In this document: positions 60,239 through 64,000 of the stretch, one piece after another
Numbering within the stretch: the first letter of the stretch is position 1
Layout of the letters: each line of letters opens with the position of its first letter
Assembly: GCA_950022295.1 (NCBI GenBank)
Contig: OX465600.1
Location: 27,193,282 to 27,257,281 of the forward strand
DNA length: 64,000 bases
Source: Bromus sterilis
Lineage: Eukaryota; Streptophyta; Magnoliopsida; Poales; Poaceae
Reading direction: 5' to 3'
Made by a program: the position numbers and the translations under genes
The notes under the pieces: model-generated
What the model was told of the DNA's origin: nothing
Databases searched by the model: none
The model's input: only the letters and a program-made list of their open reading frames with translations

Positions 60239-60471
60239 AAAGAAGTAAGTTATTATTTAATATTCCCAATACCACGGTACAAAAAGACTCCCAACCCCTC
60301 CCACTCCGGACATGGCCATGGCCGCCTCGTTCCTCTTCCTCACCTACATGCAGGTACTCTGTAAAGCTAACTAACGAGACTTGCATGCAGGTATTCTGTT
60401 TGCTTGAATCACTCCAATGTTCAAAGACCAGACCTACAACTGACATCATGCACTAACAGCTGATCTGAGTC
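60239..60471. other. Short spacer after the unrecognised gene
   Basis: Probable 3' UTR. Contains the near-duplicate segments CATGCAGGTACTCTGT and CATGCAGGTATTCTGT (60347 and 60385). No further gene. Confidence 0.5.
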
Positions 60472-60499
60472 TCCTACTGCCGATTCTTCAGCAGTAGGA
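60472..60499 (+). other. Candidate Helitron 3' hairpin
   Basis: TCCTACTGC pairs perfectly with GCAGTAGGA over 9 bp with a 10-base loop, followed at 60501 by CTGA. Confidence 0.4.
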
Positions 60500-60559
60500 A
60501 CTGAGAAAAACGAGAAAAACCGAACCAAGCAAAGGAACTGAGAGCAGAGCGTTACCTAT

Positions 60560-60641
60560 CGTGAGTTTCGTGCCGCATGTGCACGTGTACAGTAGCCCAG
60601 AAAATAAAGAGACTTTCCAAACAATAGGACCTGTCGGTTCT
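60560..60641 (-). repeat. Right arm of the inverted repeat flanking the Helitron
   Basis: Complement of the left arm (46857-46930): ATAGGACCTGTCGGTTCT at 60624-60641 and GTGTACAGTAG at 60585-60595. Confidence 0.75.
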
Positions 60642-60766
60642 TACAAGGTTATAATATTTCTAGGACAGGCATTTAGAGCGGACAGTCGCTCCAGAGGATG
60701 GCAGGAGGGGAGGCACCAGCAGATGGCAAAGGTGTAGGTAGGGCCTTTGCTTCATCGAGTTCCTTC

Positions 60767-61605
60767 GGGTGTGTTTGGTAGGGTGCATAGAGGATGCATG
60801 AGGGCAAAAGTTTCCTACTCAACCTATTTTTGCGTGTTTGATAGCATGTACGGGGTCTTTTTAGCATGCACGAGCTCAGTCCAAATACCCCCGTAGCACG
60901 CACGAAGAGAGAACGCCCCAACAACTGTTCGGTGATCAACATGCATGAAGATAAAACACAACGTTTCAAAAAATATTAAAAATACAAAAAATGTTTAAAA
61001 TTCCAAAGTTCATTAAATTTTCAAAAATATTTAGAATTTCTAAAAATGTTTAGATTTTAGAAAATTATTTAAAATTTTCAAACAATGTTCATAATTTGTT
61101 TAAATTTTAAAAAAAATGTTCAAAATTCCAAAGTTTAATAAATTTTAAAAATGTTTAGAATTAAAAAAATGTGCAGATTTTCAAAAAATGTTCATAATCT
61201 GTTTAAGTTTTCAAAAAATGTTCAAAGTTCTAAATTTTGTTAAATTTTCAAAAAATATTAAAAAAATTAAAAATGATCCCATTTTCAAAAAAGACGGAAT
61301 TTGTTTATTTAAAAAATAGAAATTTAGTTTTTTTTAAATCAAAAGAAAAATGAAATTTCAAAATTGTTAAATATTTCCAAAATATGTTTAAATTTTTGTT
61401 CACCATTCAAAAAATTATTCAGAATTCGAAATTGTTCAGCATGTCTAAATACATGCAGGCTGCCAAACAAAATCTCAGCTCAACATGTATGAGCACATAC
61501 ATCACTACCAAACAACTGCACATGCATGTACCTAACATGTATAAACTTAGCATGTTTCAAATGAAAACAACTATGCTAGGGTGGGAACAGCTATCAAACA
61601 CACCC
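60767..61605. mobile_element. MITE with GGGTGTGTTTGGTAG ends
   Basis: 839 bp. The left end GGGTGTGTTTGGTAG and right end CTATCAAACACACCC are inverted with one mismatch, flanked by TTC on both sides (60764-60766 and 61606-61608). The interior (60960-61440) is an AT-rich degenerate array of TTCAAAAAATGTT-type units. The 3-bp duplication suggests a Harbinger- or CACTA-like mechanism; the superfamily is not certain. Confidence 0.75.
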
Positions 61606-61745
61606 TTCCTAATCGGTGAAAGAATCCTTGAATTGTGGGGTGGCAAAGGTACTCTGTTTCACCCTCTCTGTTCGTGTCCAACCCCATCCAAGTCACACGC
61701 TCAGGCGCTCTGCTCATTGCAAGATCACGCAGCACCAGCGGCAGG

Positions 61746-62639
61746 ATGCTCCGAGCAGTGAAACACGTCGTCGTCGGGGCGAAGAAGAGCCGAGCTGAAC
61801 CTGCCACTGCCGGTGCAGGCGCCGTTGCCTTGGCGAGACACTTGTACACCTCGCAGAGGTTCCGTTCGCTCCATCTTGCCCTTTACGCTTGCTTTCCTGA
61901 GCTCACGAGTCTTCAACATTTCTAGGTTGGCTGGGAAGGTGGCCGTGATCACCGGTGGCGCCAGCGGCATCGGCAAGGCGACCGCGGCCGAGTTTGTCAG
62001 GTACGGCGCCAAGGTCGTCCTCGCCGACGTCCAGGACGACCGTCGCCGCCGAGCTCGGACCCGACGCGGCATGCTACACGCGCTGCGACGTGGCTGACGA
62101 GGCGCAGGTCGCCGCGGCCGTCGACCTCGCCGTCGCGCAGCACGGCCGCCTCGACGTCATGTTCAACAACGCCGGCATCACCGGCGCCCTCACGCCCGTG
62201 CCCCTCAGCTCCATGGTCCCTAGCCGGCGAGGCAGCATCATCTGCACGGCCAGCATCGCCGGCGTGCTGGGCAGCATGGGGCCGCACCCGTACAGCGTGT
62301 CCAAGGCGGCGGTGCTGGGGCTGGTGCGCGCGGTGGCGGGGGAGATGGGGGCGCTCCGGGGTGCGGGTGAACGCCATCTCGCCCGGCTGCATCCCTACGC
62401 CGCTGCTGATGCGCGCCATGCAGCAGTGGTACCCGACGGCGACCGCCGAGGAGCACCGGCGGATCCTGGAGGGGGACGCCCACGAGATGGGAGGCACGGT
62501 GCTGGAGGCCGAGGACGTGGCCATGGCCGCGCTGTACCTGGCGTCCGACGAGGCCAGGTACGTCAACGGGCACAACCTCGTCGTCGACGGTGGGTTCACG
62601 GTGGGGAAGGCGCGTAACATGCCGCCACCGGCGCAGTGA
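61746..62639 (+). pseudogene. Short-chain dehydrogenase/reductase (SDR110C-like), disrupted
   Basis: Classical NAD(P)-dependent SDR. Exon 1 is 61746-61858 (MLRAVKHVVVGAKKS...HLYTSQ), the intron is 61859-61925 (67 bp, GT-AG), and exon 2 runs to TGA 62639. Landmarks: cofactor loop VAVITGGASGIGKAT, DVMFNNAG, active-site YSVSK, RVNAISPG and the C-terminal YLASDEARYVNGHNLVVDGG. Damage: a frameshift after VVLADVQDD (about 62040), an apparent in-frame loss of roughly 25 residues between PLSSMV and PSRRGSIICTAS, and a one-base insertion near 62357 before RVNAISPG. The family includes momilactone A synthase-like and other alcohol dehydrogenases of plant specialised metabolism. The substrate cannot be told from sequence. 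Very GC-rich third positions are usual for grass genes of this kind. Confidence 0.87.
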
Positions 62640-63561
62640 AACAGTCGACCGCATGGTCTATTCCGTAGTACTGTAGAATAAAGTTACAGTGTCTGTAGAA
62701 CGATTGTTACTGAAGAAATGTACTCCTACTAGTAGTATCTTCCACCGGGTGTCCCTTGCATAGATGTCTGAACTCTGAATTACAATCGTATATGCGACTC
62801 TTGTTCCACCGTTCCACTACCCGAAGCCAGCCGGGATCACGAGGTGGCGTCAAGTTCAGTCCCGGATGGTCGCCGTTCTAGTTCTTGTTGGAAATCAGTG
62901 TTGGTCATGTAATGTGCTCTGAAATCTGAAGAAAATTCTGAATAAACGATGGGTGGTCTGAAATCTGAAGATAATTCTGAGGATGCCCCTCTCACCAAGG
63001 AATAATGGCCCAAGATAGGTTTGGAGCCTAATCTCTTTCAATCTCTAGATTATTATTATTATTATTATTATTATTACATAAACTTTGAAAAGAAAACTAA
63101 TCTCTTTCAATCTCTAGATGATAACTATTTCCAAGGTGAATCGTCTGGAGTCCTTTTGATTCACCATTTTCTAAGGAAAAGAAGGCAGCAAAAACACGTC
63201 GAAAACAGGTCTTGGTGGTACTACAACATCGTTCTGCTCTTCCTTGATGTCGCGTGCCCTTGCCATGGATCTCTTCATGACGCCCTTCTTCTTCATATGA
63301 CAGCTCTATTACGAGTAGAAAAAAGAAGGCAATTAAATAATCAGGAGAAAGAAGATTATCAGGGCATGAGAAGGTAGAGTCAAACACAAGTGAGAAGGTA
63401 CAACGCTAAATATTATGTGGAAACCAAAAGTCAATATGATATATATGTTCCAGCATATAGATTAAATGACAAGTTACATAACAGAATTATTTTGCCTTCA
63501 TAATTTACCAATTAAAGCGTTGCTTGAGTAGATTTCCTCATATGGCCTATGCAATTAATTA
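62640..63561. repeat. SDR downstream region with (ATT)n microsatellite and a small duplication
   Basis: Probable SDR 3' UTR to about 62780. A (TTA)n run (63049-63077) is flanked by two copies of AATCTCTTTCAATCTCTAGAT (about 63030 and 63099), as expected from a duplication across the microsatellite. Confidence 0.75.
63097..63305 (-). CDS. Possible terminal exon of a minus-strand gene
   Basis: A minus-strand acceptor GTAATAG|AGCTG at 63306/63305 precedes an open stretch. One frame reads MKKKGVMKRSMARARDIK then continues to a stop near 63170. Another stays open to 63097. Neither is recognisable. It is listed because the exon at the window edge (63978-64000) is on the same strand. Confidence 0.22.
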
Positions 63562-63654
63562 CTCCCTCTGTTCCAAATTAGATGACTTCCATTTGTCCAT
63601 ATGTGTATCTAGACATGTACGCAGATGAAAGTCATCTAATTTGAAACGCAGAAG
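63562..63654. mobile_element. Stowaway-like (Tc1/Mariner) MITE
   Basis: 93 bp with start CTCCCTCTGTTCCAAATTAG and the complement of CTTCTGCGTTTCAAATTAG at the end, flanked by TA on both sides (63560-63561 and 63655-63656). Typical Triticeae Stowaway terminus. Confidence 0.88.
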
Positions 63655-63656
63655 TA

Positions 63657-63977
63657 TAGTATAAGGTAAACAACGCTGAAGTTCCAGAAATAGCCTATGG
63701 AATCAATCATATAGTACACAACACATTCAACAGTTCTACAAAACAGTGCAACGGAAGATTAGATGAAGCACTTATAACAGGAATGCAACATGATCAGTGC
63801 AGCCTATTATATCCAGGAATCATTTTTTTCATGATGGCATATTGATCATAACTACAAATCCCAACCATTGGTAGGTATAACGCATATGAGAAACAAAATA
63901 TAATAGAATGCACATTGTAACTTTTGGTTATCTCAAGTTCTCAAGAAAAATAGATCACCCAAAGGCTAAAGACAAAC
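63657..63977. other. AT-rich stretch, probably intronic
   Basis: No frame or repeat seen. If the edge exon at 63978 is real this is its intron. Confidence 0.35.
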
Positions 63978-64000
63978 CTTGCAGGATCATTCTTGAGCAC
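63978..64000 (-). CDS. Probable exon end of a minus-strand gene entering from the right
   Basis: The minus strand reads CTCAAGAATGATCCTGCAAG followed by GTTTGTC, a good donor context. One frame gives VLKNDPAR. It is too short to identify. Confidence 0.3.

Larger units (their letters stand above)
46934..60504 (+). mobile_element. Helitron, potentially autonomous
   Basis: It contains a full RepHel gene, an RPA-like gene and a third gene, all on the plus strand. The proposed 5' end is TCTTACTATTACAAACC at 46934, preceded by A, matching the TC start and A-T insertion preference of plant Helitrons. The 3' end is less certain: a 9-bp-stem hairpin (60472-60499) followed by CTGA (60501-60504) is the best CTRR-type candidate, though the spacing is shorter than usual and the next base is not T. 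There is no target duplication, as expected for Helitrons. Confidence 0.78.

Noticed and set aside
61997..62654. Long minus-strand ORFs opposite the SDR
   Set aside because: Shadows of a very GC-rich plus-strand coding exon. The SDR motifs are on the plus strand.

Overview
This is a plant nuclear window, almost certainly from a Triticeae grass (wheat, Aegilops, barley or rye group). The evidence is nested LTR retrotransposons with a tRNA-Asp-type primer site (TGGCGCCGTTGCCGGGGA), CACTA elements with sub-terminal GCCGTCTGC or GCCGACGGC motifs, very long solo LTRs, Tourist-like and Stowaway-like MITEs, and GT-AG introns. There is no bacterial gene organisation, CRISPR array or rRNA. I recognised no tRNA gene by eye. 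Family calls come from reading the sequence; no database was searched.

Layout. (1) 1-9672: most of a CACTA DNA transposon on the minus strand, with TNPA-like and TNP2-like genes. It sits in the gag region of a Gypsy retrotransposon (9673-13360, minus), which itself sits in the pol gene of a SIRE/Maximus-like Copia element (13361 to about 17330, plus). (2) 17366-17447 and 24452-24527: two degenerate cytochrome c exons. A complete non-autonomous CACTA element (17609-24089, 3-bp target duplication ATA) lies in the intron between them, and a second Gypsy copy (18771-22193) lies inside that. (3) 26151-26356: an isolated TATA box and first exon, cut off by a long solo LTR (26357-41188). That LTR is split by a second solo LTR (27443-30961, duplication ACACA), three Tourist-like MITEs and a 5.7-kb Mutator-like foldback element (33767-39499, 9-bp duplication AAGAAACAA). 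(4) 42096-45256: a two-exon cytochrome P450 pseudogene (minus) with a 765-bp hAT-like insertion in exon 2. (5) 46934 to about 60500: a Helitron (plus) with a large RepHel gene that splices in silico into one open frame of about 1,709 residues, a damaged RPA-like gene, and an unrecognised two-exon gene with its own TATA box. (6) 60767-61605: a MITE. 61746-62639: a short-chain dehydrogenase pseudogene. 63562-63654: a Stowaway MITE. 63978-64000: probably the edge of a minus-strand gene.

How it fits together. Nearly everything is mobile DNA at different stages of decay, and several insertions can be placed in order from target-site duplications. The host-type genes are relics: cytochrome c fragments, a P450, an SDR and an orphan first exon. 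The P450/SDR pairing could be the remains of a specialised-metabolism cluster, but that is inference. The most unusual object is the Helitron. Its replication initiator/helicase looks intact, its RPA partner is broken, it carries a recent 659-bp internal tandem duplication, and its flanks hold an inverted repeat with an 18-bp perfect core.
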